DNA of 64,000 nt. Source: Planctomycetota bacterium. GTDB lineage: Bacteria; Planctomycetota; JAJSAM01; JAJVHW01. Shown in pieces: positions 8,378 through 17,333 of the stretch (position 1 is the first letter of the stretch; each line of letters begins with the position of its first letter). The notes under the pieces were generated by a model. That model saw only the letters and a program-made list of their open reading frames with translations, was not told where the DNA came from and made no database searches. The stretch lies in contig JAJRPF010000047.1 of assembly GCA_024280885.1 (NCBI GenBank), forward strand, positions 1 through 64,000. The letters run 5' to 3'. The translations under genes and the position numbers were made by a program.

Positions 8378-9910
8378 ATGCTGAAGGGATGCGTGCTGCG
8401 GCCGATGGCGACCACGCCCGTGGCGGCGGTCTGTGCCGCTGTGCTTGCGTTCGGCGCGCTCCTCGTCTGTGTGCTTCTGGGCGTTCCCGACGCCGAAGCT
8501 CGCGGCGGGAAAAAGGGTGAGAAGAGCGAGGCCGAGACTGTCTTCGAGTCGCGCTACGCCTCGAGCGACGGGAAACGGCGGGGCGAGGCAGTCACCGCCC
8601 TCAAGACCGCACCCGACTCCCTGACGGTCGAATTGATCACGTCGCTAGTGCTTCCGAAGGAGAAGCGGGCCGACGTGATCATGCGTGCTGTCGAGGTGCT
8701 CTCGCGCGTGGAGGACGACGCCGCCGTTGCCAAGGTGATCTCGCTTGCGATGAACGGCAAGCCGCCGCGCCGCGTCGTCTTTCTGGAGGCGATCGGGAAG
8801 TTCGACGGCTCGGAGGCCCATCTCGCACTCCTGAAGGCGCTGACCGACAAGTCTCCGCGCGTGCGTGGCATGGCGGCGTACAGCCTGGGCCAGCATCGAT
8901 CGATGGACGCGCTCGAGCCGCTGCTGAAGGCGCTCGACGACCCGCACTGGCAGGTGCAGTCGGCCGCGCTGGAGTCGATCCCGCGTCTCAAGGACAAGGC
9001 GCGGCTGAAGGCCGTGGCCGTGCCGGTGCTCGTGGACTTCCTGGAGAACGTCAGTGGTCGTCTTGCCGCTGACGCTGCCGACAAGCTGGCTCGAATCACG
9101 GGCAAGCGGCTTGGGCGTGACGTCCTGAAGTGGCGCAAATTCCTGGCAGGCGAGCCGGTCGTGCCCGAGGGGCGGGGCGATGTCGGCGACGGTGACGGCG
9201 GGAGTGCGAGTTCTTCGGGGGGCGCGTACGGCAACGCCGCGCAGCGACCGCATTTCTACGGGATGGAAGTCGTCTCGAATCGCGTCGTTCTGATCGTCGA
9301 CATCTCGCTCTCGATGAACGAGCCGATCGAGATCGACAAGGATCGTTTGCGGCGCGAGACCAGCCGCCGCAAGGCGATCACTGGGCGAAAGAACACCGCT
9401 GGCAAGCCCGTGGATGAGGATCACTCGTACGACATCCCGTGGTGGCGGATCAAGACACGCCTGGACCTCGCGCGCGAGCAGACCATCCTGTTGATCTCGC
9501 AGATGCGCGAGGAGCAGGAATTCGACCTGATCTTCTATTCGACGAAGGTCGAGTCGTGGATGGGGAAGCTGGTGCCAGCCAACTCCTCCAACAAGCAGAA
9601 GGCGATCGTCGCACTGAAAGAGATGAAGCCCGACGACAAGACGAATACATGGGGCGCGCTCGCGATGGCGTTCGACCTCATGGGCAACGAAAAGAAGTCG
9701 TACAAGAAGGGGCCCGACGAGCTCTATCTCGTGACCGATGGCGCGCCGTCGGTCGGCGACATCATCGAGCAGGATCAGATCCTCGATGCCGTGATCCAGC
9801 TTCACAAGACGAAGCCCATCCGCGTGAACTGCATCGGGATCGGTGTGAACCTGAAGTTCATGAAGAAGATGGCGCGGGCGACCGGCGGCAAGGCCAAGTT
9901 CTTCAAATGA
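8378..9910 (+). CDS. secreted HEAT-repeat + von Willebrand factor A domain protein
   Basis: The credible start is ATG 8378 (MLKGCVLRPMATTPVAAVCAAVLAFGALLVCVLLG), giving a signal peptide or anchor and 510 aa. The 40 extra residues of the track ORF are Arg-rich shadow. HEAT-like repeats occupy about residues 60-250 (LALLKALTDKSPRVRGMAAYSLG, PLLKALDDPHWQVQSAALESI). A VWA domain follows from about residue 300, with the MIDAS motif VVLIVDISLSMNE (DxSxS). The acidic strand DELYLVTDGAPSVGD completes the metal site. Such proteins bind ligands through a divalent metal and are common in Planctomycetes. Ligand unknown. The next gene also encodes a secreted helical-repeat-like protein and may be functionally linked. 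Confidence 0.85.
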   Translation: MLKGCVLRPMATTPVAAVCAAVLAFGALLVCVLLGVPDAEARGGKKGEKSEAETVFESRYASSDGKRRGEAVTALKTAPDSLTVELITSLVLPKEKRADVIMRAVEVLSRVEDDAAVAKVISLAMNGKPPRRVVFLEAIGKFDGSEAHLALLKALTDKSPRVRGMAAYSLGQHRSMDALEPLLKALDDPHWQVQSAALESIPRLKDKARLKAVAVPVLVDFLENVSGRLAADAADKLARITGKRLGRDVLKWRKFLAGEPVVPEGRGDVGDGDGGSASSSGGAYGNAAQRPHFYGMEVVSNRVVLIVDISLSMNEPIEIDKDRLRRETSRRKAITGRKNTAGKPVDEDHSYDIPWWRIKTRLDLAREQTILLISQMREEQEFDLIFYSTKVESWMGKLVPANSSNKQKAIVALKEMKPDDKTNTWGALAMAFDLMGNEKKSYKKGPDELYLVTDGAPSVGDIIEQDQILDAVIQLHKTKPIRVNCIGIGVNLKFMKKMARATGGKAKFFK

Positions 9911-9986
9911 TGGGGCGTTCGCAGAACGGAACGCGGTGGCGCGATGCGACGAGTCTGTCCTGTTTCATGACTGAGAGGCGAGTGCG

Positions 9987-10877
9987 ATGAAGGCGATTGC
10001 GATGAAGCGCAGCATCTTGGCGGTGGCCCTTGCGGCGACTTGTCTCCTGGCGGTTTCGGCGCAGGCCGGCGACGCCTGGGAAGACCAGGCGAAGCAGGAG
10101 ATCGCGTACTTCAAGAAGTACGCGAAGAAGGCGAAGGACGCGTCGAAGTGGGCCGACCTCGCGATGGGTGTCGTCGGTACGCAACACCCGCTTGCGGCCA
10201 AGGAACTCGGCAAGATCCTGATGCGCGACAAGGACCTCGAACATCAGATGATCCTGGCCGCGGCGATGGCTGACTTCGTCGATAAGGAAGAGGGCCGCGT
10301 GGTCGCCGGCGAGTGGCTGCACAAGGCGCTCGAGAAGGGCAAGTACGAGACCGAAGTGGTCGACTCGATCGTCAACTCGATCGGCAAGTTGAAGTACAAG
10401 CCCGCGGTGTTCTCGCTCTGCGACATGATGAAGAAGGGCGGCGATCCTTACCTCATGGTCACGGTCGTGCGCGCCGCGGGCAACCTTGAGGATCTGCGCG
10501 CATTACCGACGCTGCTGGGACTCTGGGAAAAGCATCCCGTCGGCTACTCGTGGGAGACGGGCGAGGTCTCGGTGGACACCGGCGCGTCCGGGACCGCTGA
10601 CCAGGACGCGGCCGAGGCCGCGTGGAAGGCCAAGTACGGCAGCTCGATGAAGGCCAAGGGCAAGCCCTCGGTGATGTTCAAGCTCTACATCCAGGAACTC
10701 GCGAAGTCGGTGGCGAAGATCACCGGAGCGAAGATTGCGAGCGCGCAAGCGCTGCGGGAATGGATGGAAGCGCACATCGACGAACTGAAGGAAGCCGGCG
10801 TCGAGATCCCGCGCTACAAGGGCGCGCCGCGCAAGAAGGACAAGGACGCGAAGAAGAAGGGCAAGAAGAAGAAGTAG
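9987..10877 (+). CDS. secreted helical-repeat protein with lysine-rich tail
   Basis: This 296-aa protein begins MKAIAMKRSILAVALAATCLLAVSAQAG. A second in-frame ATG at 10002 (MKRS) is an equally good start for the signal peptide. The mature part is mostly helical and resembles HEAT/armadillo repeats (HPLAAKELGKILMRDKDLEHQMILAAAMADF; FSLCDMMKKGGDPYLMVTVVRAAG). The C-terminus is strongly basic (RKKDKDAKKKGKKKK). It starts 77 bp after the HEAT/VWA gene on the same strand, so they probably form one unit that ends at the strong hairpin at 10932-10967. Function unknown. A scaffold or adaptor role is only a guess from the repeats. Confidence 0.72.
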   Translation: MKAIAMKRSILAVALAATCLLAVSAQAGDAWEDQAKQEIAYFKKYAKKAKDASKWADLAMGVVGTQHPLAAKELGKILMRDKDLEHQMILAAAMADFVDKEEGRVVAGEWLHKALEKGKYETEVVDSIVNSIGKLKYKPAVFSLCDMMKKGGDPYLMVTVVRAAGNLEDLRALPTLLGLWEKHPVGYSWETGEVSVDTGASGTADQDAAEAAWKAKYGSSMKAKGKPSVMFKLYIQELAKSVAKITGAKIASAQALREWMEAHIDELKEAGVEIPRYKGAPRKKDKDAKKKGKKKK

Positions 10878-10931
10878 CCCTCGGCCACACTTGTGCGCGA
10901 CGCGGGCCAGGCTGCCCGGACGCGCTTCCGA

Positions 10932-10967
10932 AAGAACGCCCCGTCTCCTCCGAGACGGGGCGTTCTT
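10932..10967 (+). terminator. intrinsic terminator-like hairpin
   Basis: A perfect 16-bp stem (AAGAACGCCCCGTCTC paired with GAGACGGGGCGTTCTT) closes a 4-nt loop (CTCC), 54 bp after the stop codon at 10877. The stem ends in TTCTT but has no long U-tract. It very likely ends transcription of the 8378-10877 unit. Confidence 0.85.
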
Positions 10968-11022
10968 GCGTATTCGCGTACGCGCGTGCCGTAGACCGCC
11001 GCGATCCCGTATGCTGCGGCGC

Positions 11023-12600
11023 ATGCGCAATGCGATCGGCCTCCTCGCTCTCGTCTCCATGTTCGCCTCCATGCCCGGTCTCGCCGCCGGTGCAGACCTT
11101 GATCAGCGACGCACACTGTTGCTCGATGACGCCGCGATCGGGCGTGTCGTCATCGAGCCTCTCACGCAGGACGCGAAGCGGCCGAAGCGTGCTAGGGGCG
11201 TTGGGGTTGTCCTCTTCCTGAACGGCTTGGAAGAGGCGCCTGTGACCGTGAAGCGGACGTCGCGGCGCGGCGGCAAGCGGATCCGCTATCGGATCAAGCC
11301 CGCGCCGAGTGCGAACATTCGCGTGCGCGGCAGCATCCGTGTGAAGGGTGACGTGGACGCCGACACCGAGGGCGTGCGCGGCATCTCGCTGCAGGTCCGC
11401 GGCAAGGCCCCGCGCCGACGCGTGAAGGGCATCGCCGGCGCCGAGTTTGTTCTCAGCGCCGCGGGGCTCTCGGTGCCGGCCTTCGACGCGCCCTTCGTGC
11501 AACTCATCCGCAACGGCGACGGCGTCGAGGAGAGTGTACTCAACGATCTTGCCGTGACGCGCGACGGCATGTTCGTCTGTGTGGGGAGTGTCTTCGAGCG
11601 CCGTGATGGCGAGCGCGCCTCCGTCTCGCGCGCCACGCGTTGGACGCTGCGTCCCGGTGCTGGGGTTGAGGGTGCAGATGTCGACGAGCAGATCCTAGGT
11701 CCCGGAGACGGGGCGGCGCTCGCCCTGCGTGACGATGCGCGACTCATCGTCGGACGGATGACGTTTCCCGCGACCAATTCATCTGACGCTCTCTGGGATG
11801 GGGACTTTCTGGGCGTACCGGTGACGTCATTCGGCGCGGCGGCGTCCGGCATCGTCTTCGAGGCCACGCATGTGAGTGGGGACCCCGCGAGCGAGTTGAT
11901 TGCTGTGTTGCGCGTCTTGACCGGTGGCGCCGGGACCGTGCGTTGGAGCAGCGTCGCCGGCGAGACCGTGTTGGCGCTTCCGCGTGAGACGGTCTCGCGC
12001 ACAGTCCGCGGGATGGACGCGAGCGGCGATGTATTGGTCGGCGATGCGCGCCTAGACGGCCGCCAGCGCGCGCCACTTGCGACGACATGGACTGCCGACG
12101 GCGCCGTCACGCTCCTACGCGTGGCGGGCGAGGCCGCATCGTCTGCGCGCGCAGTCTCCCCCGATGGTGCTCTCGCGGTCGGTGTGCGTCTCGACCTATT
12201 CCGCGAGCGCGACGACGATGTCGAGCGGGAGCCGATGGACGAGCACGTCATCTGGGATCTCGGCAATCCCGACCGCAGCGCTGTGGCCTTCCGCACGTTC
12301 TTCGGCTCGCGTACGGACGTCGGCGAAGCGGGCGGTCCGACTGCCGTCACGCGCTCCGGCGTCGTCGCCGGTTGGGATGGCGAGGGAGCGTTCGTCTGGC
12401 GGGCCGGACAGCCCGAGGCGCAGCAATTCCGTGCGTTCCTGGAGGACGCGGGGCTCGCCCTTCCGCGCGGCGAGCGCGATCAGCTGAAGGCGGCTGTTGA
12501 CGTCGTCGGCGGAACGGTCTTCGCTGGCACCACACGCACCGGCGAGGGCGACCGCTCCGGTCTCACCCACTGGGTGGCATTCGTCCCCACGACCGACTGA
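11023..12600 (+). CDS. secreted beta-repeat protein (HAF-repeat-like), unknown function
   Basis: The track start at 10891 runs through the terminator and is not credible. ATG 11023 (MRNAIGLLALVSMFASMPGLAAGA) starts a good signal peptide. ATG 11011 would add four residues. The product is 525 aa. After a lysine/arginine-rich beta region, residues about 170-500 contain repeats of the type 'DASGDVLVGDARL ... APLATTWTADGAVTLL' and 'SGVVAGWDGEGAFVWRAG'. This is the pattern of HAF or extracellular beta-propeller-like repeats (context: 'the site is hidden/was visited' strings). Family membership is by resemblance only. No operon partner is evident, and the nearest genes downstream are on the other strand. 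Confidence 0.65.
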   Translation: MRNAIGLLALVSMFASMPGLAAGADLDQRRTLLLDDAAIGRVVIEPLTQDAKRPKRARGVGVVLFLNGLEEAPVTVKRTSRRGGKRIRYRIKPAPSANIRVRGSIRVKGDVDADTEGVRGISLQVRGKAPRRRVKGIAGAEFVLSAAGLSVPAFDAPFVQLIRNGDGVEESVLNDLAVTRDGMFVCVGSVFERRDGERASVSRATRWTLRPGAGVEGADVDEQILGPGDGAALALRDDARLIVGRMTFPATNSSDALWDGDFLGVPVTSFGAAASGIVFEATHVSGDPASELIAVLRVLTGGAGTVRWSSVAGETVLALPRETVSRTVRGMDASGDVLVGDARLDGRQRAPLATTWTADGAVTLLRVAGEAASSARAVSPDGALAVGVRLDLFRERDDDVEREPMDEHVIWDLGNPDRSAVAFRTFFGSRTDVGEAGGPTAVTRSGVVAGWDGEGAFVWRAGQPEAQQFRAFLEDAGLALPRGERDQLKAAVDVVGGTVFAGTTRTGEGDRSGLTHWVAFVPTTD

Positions 12601-12798
12601 ACGCGGCAACGGTCCCGCTCTCCCAAACTCTCCCGCAGCCTCGGCGTAGACCCGCTCGGTGCCCGGTGTGCAGCGGACCGACGGCGTGACCGCAGCCAAG
12701 CCAGGGACGCCCGCGATCACCGGGCACCATCCCTCCGTTTACCGTGCCGCTCCACGCCGTCCCGAGCGCACACGCATAGCCCAGCGGCGGGAAGCGAT

Positions 12799-13617
12799 TC
12801 ACCGCCCGCGGCGGGCGTCGGCCTTCGACTTGCCGAGCAGACTGCGAGCCAGGGTTCCGCCGGTGGACGCAGCGACCCAGGAGCGCGGGAGAAAACGGTG
12901 CATCGAGCCCGCGATCTTCATCGCGAGACCCGGTAGCACACTGGGACCGCGTCCGAGTCGACGGAGTGCGGCAGCCACGACCGGCCCGGGTTCGGCTCCG
13001 GCGCTCTCTTCGCGCATGTGGGCCTGGTTCGCGAACTCTGTCCGGGTGCCGCCAGGGCAGAGCCCAACGACATCCACACCCGTCCCGCGCAATTCATCCC
13101 AGAGCGCTTCGGCGAGCATCAGATCGAACGCCTTCGTGGCGCCGTAGACCGCGAAGAAGGGCGTCGGCTGGTGACCCGCGATGCTCGAGACGATCACGAT
13201 CCCGCCCCGGCCGCGCGCGCGAAGCGCGGGAACGAACGCGTGGCAGAGCGCGGTGGGGGCGGTGCAGTTGAGCTGGATCATCCGCTCGTACGTCGCGAGA
13301 TCGACATCCTCGAAGCGCCCCGAGAAGCCGAAGCCCGCGTTCGCGATGACCATCCCGATCTCGCGCTCGCCAATCGCCGCGACGAGTTGCGCTGTGGCGC
13401 CGGGCACACCGAGATCGAGTGGGACCACGAGTGTCTCGACGCCGTGTTCGTTGCCGAGACGTGCGGCGAGTTCGTCGAGGCGGTCCGTGCGCCGAGCCGT
13501 CAGCACGAGAGCGAACCCCTCGGCCGCGAGTTGCTCGGCGAAATGCGTTCCGAGACCAGACGACGCGCCGGTTACGACGGCCCATCCGCCATAGCGCGCG
13601 TGCAGGCCCAATTTCAC
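12799..13617 (-). CDS. short-chain dehydrogenase/reductase (SDR)
   Basis: This 272-aa SDR starts at GTG 13617 (VKLGLHARYGGWAVVTG). The start is fixed by a GTGA overlap with the stop of the upstream methyltransferase gene. The track ORF begins upstream in shadow. Motifs are canonical: the Rossmann glycine motif TGASSGLG, the NAG block (NAGFGFSG), the catalytic Ser in IVSSIAG and the YxxxK pair in YGATK. It is a classical SDR by length. Substrate cannot be predicted. It is the last gene of a lipB-lipA-methyltransferase-SDR unit. Confidence 0.9.
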   Translation of the reverse strand: MKLGLHARYGGWAVVTGASSGLGTHFAEQLAAEGFALVLTARRTDRLDELAARLGNEHGVETLVVPLDLGVPGATAQLVAAIGEREIGMVIANAGFGFSGRFEDVDLATYERMIQLNCTAPTALCHAFVPALRARGRGGIVIVSSIAGHQPTPFFAVYGATKAFDLMLAEALWDELRGTGVDVVGLCPGGTRTEFANQAHMREESAGAEPGPVVAAALRRLGRGPSVLPGLAMKIAGSMHRFLPRSWVAASTGGTLARSLLGKSKADARRGR

Positions 13618-14249
13618 GCGCGCCTCGTCATCCGGAGGAGCATCTCGATGCCCTTGCGGCGCTCCGCGGAGTTCTCGCATGCGCTTGCTATGTCGATGTC
13701 GAAGCGCGCCCCGAAGCGCGCCCGCAATTCCTCTTCGCTCGACCCGAAGGGCGGGCCCTCTTCGGCCGTGAAGATGAAGAAGACGCCGAGCAGCGTGCCG
13801 CCGGGGCGCAACAGATCTGCCGCGGCGTCGACGTAGTCATCGCGCAACGCCGGGTCGATTGCGCAGAAGCACGTGTGCTCGAAGAGCGCGTCGAAGTCGC
13901 AGAACGACTCGGGCAGCTCGAGCAGGTTCGCGACCTCGACGGTCAGGTCGACTCCGTCGGCCGCTGCGAGTCCGCGCGCTTTCTCGACCGCCGTCTCCGA
14001 GAGGTCGATGCCCGTCACGTCGAAGCCGCGCGACGCCAGAAAACGCGCGTCATGCCCGGCACCGATCCCCGGAACGAGCAGGCGTCCGGGCGGCGTCAGG
14101 AGACCGCCCTCGACTGCGGCGACCATCGGCGGCGACGCCTCGCCCATGTCCCACGGCGTGTTGCCTTCGACCCAGCGTGCGTCCCACGTGGATGCGTTGA
14201 GCGGGCCCTTCATTCGTCCTGCGGCGTCGGGGAAGGGGTGCTGCGTCAT
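13614..14249 (-). CDS. TPMT-family SAM-dependent methyltransferase
   Basis: This 211-aa protein contains WDARWVEGNTPWDMGEASPP and a C-terminal VFFIFTAEEGPPFGSSEEEL, both characteristic of the thiopurine S-methyltransferase family (PF05724), which also includes bacterial thiol and arsenic methyltransferases. The SAM site is LLVPGIGAGHDARFLASRG followed by the acidic VTGIDLS. Start and stop overlap both neighbours by 4 bp (ATGA with lipA, GTGA with the SDR), so it is translationally coupled. No direct link to lipoate is known. It may detoxify thiols, chalcogenides or metalloids, but that is a guess. Confidence 0.85.
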   Translation of the reverse strand: MTQHPFPDAAGRMKGPLNASTWDARWVEGNTPWDMGEASPPMVAAVEGGLLTPPGRLLVPGIGAGHDARFLASRGFDVTGIDLSETAVEKARGLAAADGVDLTVEVANLLELPESFCDFDALFEHTCFCAIDPALRDDYVDAAADLLRPGGTLLGVFFIFTAEEGPPFGSSEEELRARFGARFDIDIASACENSAERRKGIEMLLRMTRRA

Positions 14250-15190
14250 GCGCCGTTTTCCTCGCTCCTGACCTCACTAGGGCGGCGTCCCGCCGCCTGT
14301 TCCTCGGCGTGGTACGACGACCGAACGAGCGGTCCGCACTCGCCGTGGCGGAACCCGAGGCGACGGCAGGCGCGCGTCCACTCCTTGAACTCATCCGGCG
14401 TCACGTAGCGATCGACGGGCAGGTAGAAGGGTGTGCGCTCCGGCGCGAGATACTGCCCCATGGAGACGATGTCCACATCCGCCGCGCGCAGGTCCTGCAG
14501 CACCTGCAAGATCTCCGGGTCCGTCTCGCCGAGCCCCACCATCATGCCGCTCTTCGTCGGGATCTCCGGGCACAGCGCCTTCGCGCGGCGCAACACGTCG
14601 AGCGAGAACTCGTAGTCGCCGCCCTTGCGCGCCATCGCGAAGAGTCGCGGCACGGTCTCGATATTGTGATTGAGGATGTCAGGGCGCTCGGCCATCACCG
14701 CTTCGAGGGCGCTCTCGGGGGCGTTGCGGAAGTCGGGGATGAGGACCTCGACGGCGGTGCCCGGAGCCAACTCGCGGATGCGGCGGATCGACTCGGCCCA
14801 GAGCGACGCGCCGCCATCCGGGAGATCGTCGCGGTCCACACTCGTGATCACGACGTGGCGCAGGTTCATCTCGCGGACGGCCTCGGCCAGACGCAACGGT
14901 TCGCCCAGGTCGAGAGTCGGCGGTTTGCCCTTCGAGACCGCGCAGTAGCGGCAGCCGCGCGTGCAGACGTCGCCCAGGATCATGAACGTGGCCGTGCCGA
15001 TCGTCCAGCACTCGCCCTGATTGGGGCAACGGGCTTCCTGACAGACCGTGTGCAGGTCGAGGTCCTTCACGAGGTCCTTGACGCGCGTGTACTCCTCGCC
15101 GCGACCGAGCGGAACCTTGAACCACTTCGGCAGACGGTGGCGTTCGCCCGGCGGCTGCGTCGCCGTCGGCGCGGATATCGTGTCACTCAC
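14246..15190 (-). CDS. lipA: lipoyl synthase
   Basis: LipA is a radical-SAM enzyme that inserts two sulfur atoms into protein-bound octanoyl groups, converting them to lipoyl groups on pyruvate- and 2-oxoglutarate-dehydrogenase E2 subunits and on glycine-cleavage H protein. The auxiliary [4Fe-4S] cluster ligands are in CQEARCPNQGEC. The SAM-cluster ligands are in CTRGCRYC. The conserved RSSYHAEE tail is present. The track ORF begins at 15301, but its first 37 residues are shadow. GTG 15190 (VSDTISAPT), overlapping the lipB stop by 4 bp, is the start, and the product is 314 aa, normal for the family. It follows lipB directly and is translationally coupled. Confidence 0.96.
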   Translation of the reverse strand: MSDTISAPTATQPPGERHRLPKWFKVPLGRGEEYTRVKDLVKDLDLHTVCQEARCPNQGECWTIGTATFMILGDVCTRGCRYCAVSKGKPPTLDLGEPLRLAEAVREMNLRHVVITSVDRDDLPDGGASLWAESIRRIRELAPGTAVEVLIPDFRNAPESALEAVMAERPDILNHNIETVPRLFAMARKGGDYEFSLDVLRRAKALCPEIPTKSGMMVGLGETDPEILQVLQDLRAADVDIVSMGQYLAPERTPFYLPVDRYVTPDEFKEWTRACRRLGFRHGECGPLVRSSYHAEEQAAGRRPSEVRSEENGA

Positions 15191-15855
15191 GGACTGGTCC
15201 TCCGGAAAGCGTCTTCGAGGTGGTCCATCACATCGTTGATGGACGGTGTCTCGCCGAGCAGGTCGGCCATGTTGGCAACGGCGCGCCCGCTGATCCCACA
15301 CGGCACGATCACGTTGAACCCGGCGAGATCACGGGCGACGTTCAGCGCAAATCCGTGCAGCGAGACGCCAGCCGAGACGCGGATGCCCATGGCGGCGATC
15401 TTGCCCAATTTCGTCCACACGCCCGTGTGCTCGGGATCGCGAAAAGCGTCGATGCCGTACTCGTCATGGAGAACGCCGATCAGGACCTCCTCCATGTAGC
15501 GGAGATGATCGCGTGGTCCCGACTGTCGGCGTCGCAGGTCAAGGATCGGATAGCCGACGATCTGCCCTGGGCCGTGGTAGGTGACGTCGCCGCCGCGATC
15601 CGTCTCGACGACGTCGAAACCGCGCTCTTCGAGTTGTTCGCGGGAGAACAGCAAGTGTCCGTCGTCGCGGGCCCGGCGACCGAGTGTGACGACCGGAGGA
15701 TGCTCGAGCAGGAAGAGCGTCTCCGGGCCGGTGCCCGCACGCAGGCTCGCCGCGGCCTCGCGTTGCAGGACGAGTGCATCGGAATAGCCAACACGCCCAG
15801 GCCGCACGATGCGGAGCGGTGTGGTCGAGGTCGAAGGAGGTGTTCGAGAGGTCAT
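15187..15855 (-). CDS. lipB: octanoyl-[ACP]:protein N-octanoyltransferase
   Basis: LipB moves octanoate from acyl carrier protein onto lipoyl domains, the step before LipA. ATG 15855 (MTSRTPPSTSTTPLRIV) gives 222 aa, the usual size. The track ORF extends 110 residues upstream into shadow. Family motifs are intact: FLLEHPPVVTLGR, VVETDRGGDVTYHGPGQIVGYPIL, the catalytic Lys in KLGKIAAMG and the Cys in IVPCGISGRAV. It is the first gene of the four-gene minus operon. The ribosome-binding site is weak (GCGGAG-like). A divergent 375-bp region separates it from the GT2 gene. Confidence 0.95.
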   Translation of the reverse strand: MTSRTPPSTSTTPLRIVRPGRVGYSDALVLQREAAASLRAGTGPETLFLLEHPPVVTLGRRARDDGHLLFSREQLEERGFDVVETDRGGDVTYHGPGQIVGYPILDLRRRQSGPRDHLRYMEEVLIGVLHDEYGIDAFRDPEHTGVWTKLGKIAAMGIRVSAGVSLHGFALNVARDLAGFNVIVPCGISGRAVANMADLLGETPSINDVMDHLEDAFRRTSP

Positions 15856-16230
15856 GGAGCGGATGTCGTCGGCGTGCGACGTGCCTGGCGTGGCACCTTG
15901 CCGTGCCGCGCTGACGGAGCTCTTCGCAGAGCGCGTAGACGCGGCTCGGCCAGCGAGCCCCGCAGGATACCGAAAACCGAGCCCGCAGAGCTCAAATCGG
16001 TCGCGCAGGCCGTCTTGAGCCTCGATCGCGGTCCGTGCCATCGAAGGAGGGACTAACCGGCAGCCGTGAGCGCAGTCGTCGGTATGGTGGTCCGGCGTGC
16101 GCGTGGCAGCCTGCCAGGCATGTAGTGGGTACTCCGGTCTCGCAGTCTGCGGTGGCGAGCGGTCGGCTCTCAGCGCCGTGACCACCTGCTCCGGCCAAGT
16201 ATTGCCTGTCCCGAGGAGGATGCCTCAGAA
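15856..16230. other. divergent intergenic region, lipB / GT2
   Basis: About 375 bp between two divergent genes, expected to hold promoters in both directions. I could not pick a convincing -35/-10 or -24/-12 pair. GAGGAGG at 16213-16219 is the GT2 ribosome-binding site. ORFs reported here are shadows. Confidence 0.5.
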
Positions 16231-17250
16231 GTGCTGACGCAGAGCGCCCCGACGCAGCCCGAGCCACGCGTCTCGATTCTGATTCCGGCGTACAACGCGG
16301 AGCCGTGGATCGGCGACGCCATCGAGTCCGCGCTTGCGCAGACGTATGGCGAGACCGAGATCATCGTCCTGGACGATGGCTCGACGGACGGCACTCTCGG
16401 GGTCGTCCGCGGCTACGACGTGCGCGTCGAGACGCAGCCGAATGCCGGGCCGAACGCGGCTCGCAATCGCCTGCTCGCGCTGTGTACTGGCACGTGGGTG
16501 CGCTATCTGGACGCGGATGATCGGCTTCTTCCCGCTGCCACTGCATCGCAATTTGCATCGCTTCGACCGGGCCTCGATGTCGTGGTCGCGCCGATCCTCG
16601 TCGCTGGCTCCACGCAGATGCACACGCCCGACCTCGACGTCTGGAGCGCTCTCTTCGAGGCGGGGCTCGGCAGCACGAGTTCTATCCTGTGGCGGCGCGA
16701 CGCTCTCGTGCGCGTCGGAGGATGGAACGAAGGCGTTGCGCGCGGGCAGGAGTACGAATTGCTCTTTCGCCTCTTGCAGTCGGGTGCGGCGCTCGGGCGC
16801 GGAGACCGACCGACCGCGAGTGTGCGGACGACGAACACGGCGAGCGTCTCCCGAAGCGACCCGGCGGCGTCGATCGCACGGCACGCGATGCTGGTCTGCG
16901 ATGGTCTTGTGTATCTCGAACGCTCGGAAGCGCTCACGCCCGAGCACCGCGCGACGGCCGCCTCCGTTCTCTTTCGACTCGCCCGCCGCCAGCGTCGGTA
17001 CTCGCTCGTGGCTGCCCGCGAACTCTTCGCCGCGGCACTCGAATGGCACCCAGAACTCGGCGTCGAACTGCGGCGCAGCGGGCCTGTCTACGGCCGTCTG
17101 CTGGCGACGTTCGGGTTCGACGCGGCGGAGATGTACGACGGCCTGGCGCGGCCACTCCGACCCGTCGTCGCCGCTCTCCGTCGCTGGAATGTGCCGACGT
17201 CACGGCCACGCGTCACAGCTGCCGTAGCCGCTCCCGCCGACGCGACCTGA
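16231..17250 (+). CDS. family 2 glycosyltransferase
   Basis: This 339-aa protein starts at GTG (MLTQSAPTQPEPRVSILIPAYNAEPW), with GAGGAGG about 11 bp upstream. The GT-A fold is shown by SILIPAYNAE, EIIVLDDGSTDGT, NAGPNAARNRLLA and the metal-binding DxD in YLDADDR near residue 93. No membrane segment is visible, so it should act at the cytosolic face on a nucleotide-sugar donor. Donor and acceptor are unknown. The C-terminal third (about residues 200-339) is helical and arginine-rich. It lies alone, facing a YVTN protein gene across a large inverted-repeat element. Confidence 0.88.
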   Translation: MLTQSAPTQPEPRVSILIPAYNAEPWIGDAIESALAQTYGETEIIVLDDGSTDGTLGVVRGYDVRVETQPNAGPNAARNRLLALCTGTWVRYLDADDRLLPAATASQFASLRPGLDVVVAPILVAGSTQMHTPDLDVWSALFEAGLGSTSSILWRRDALVRVGGWNEGVARGQEYELLFRLLQSGAALGRGDRPTASVRTTNTASVSRSDPAASIARHAMLVCDGLVYLERSEALTPEHRATAASVLFRLARRQRRYSLVAARELFAAALEWHPELGVELRRSGPVYGRLLATFGFDAAEMYDGLARPLRPVVAALRRWNVPTSRPRVTAAVAAPADAT

Positions 17251-17333
17251 TCCGCCACGCGCCGGAGCCAGCGTTCCTCGACGGGTATCTCCGCGAGCAA
17301 CGCATCGCGATCGATCTGAACGGCGTTCGCGTC

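Noticed and set aside
15165-15185. GGATATC near the lipA start as a copy of the metal-island motif
   Set aside because: Only the central GATATC is shared, the TGTC and ACA flanks are absent, and the place is a gene overlap.
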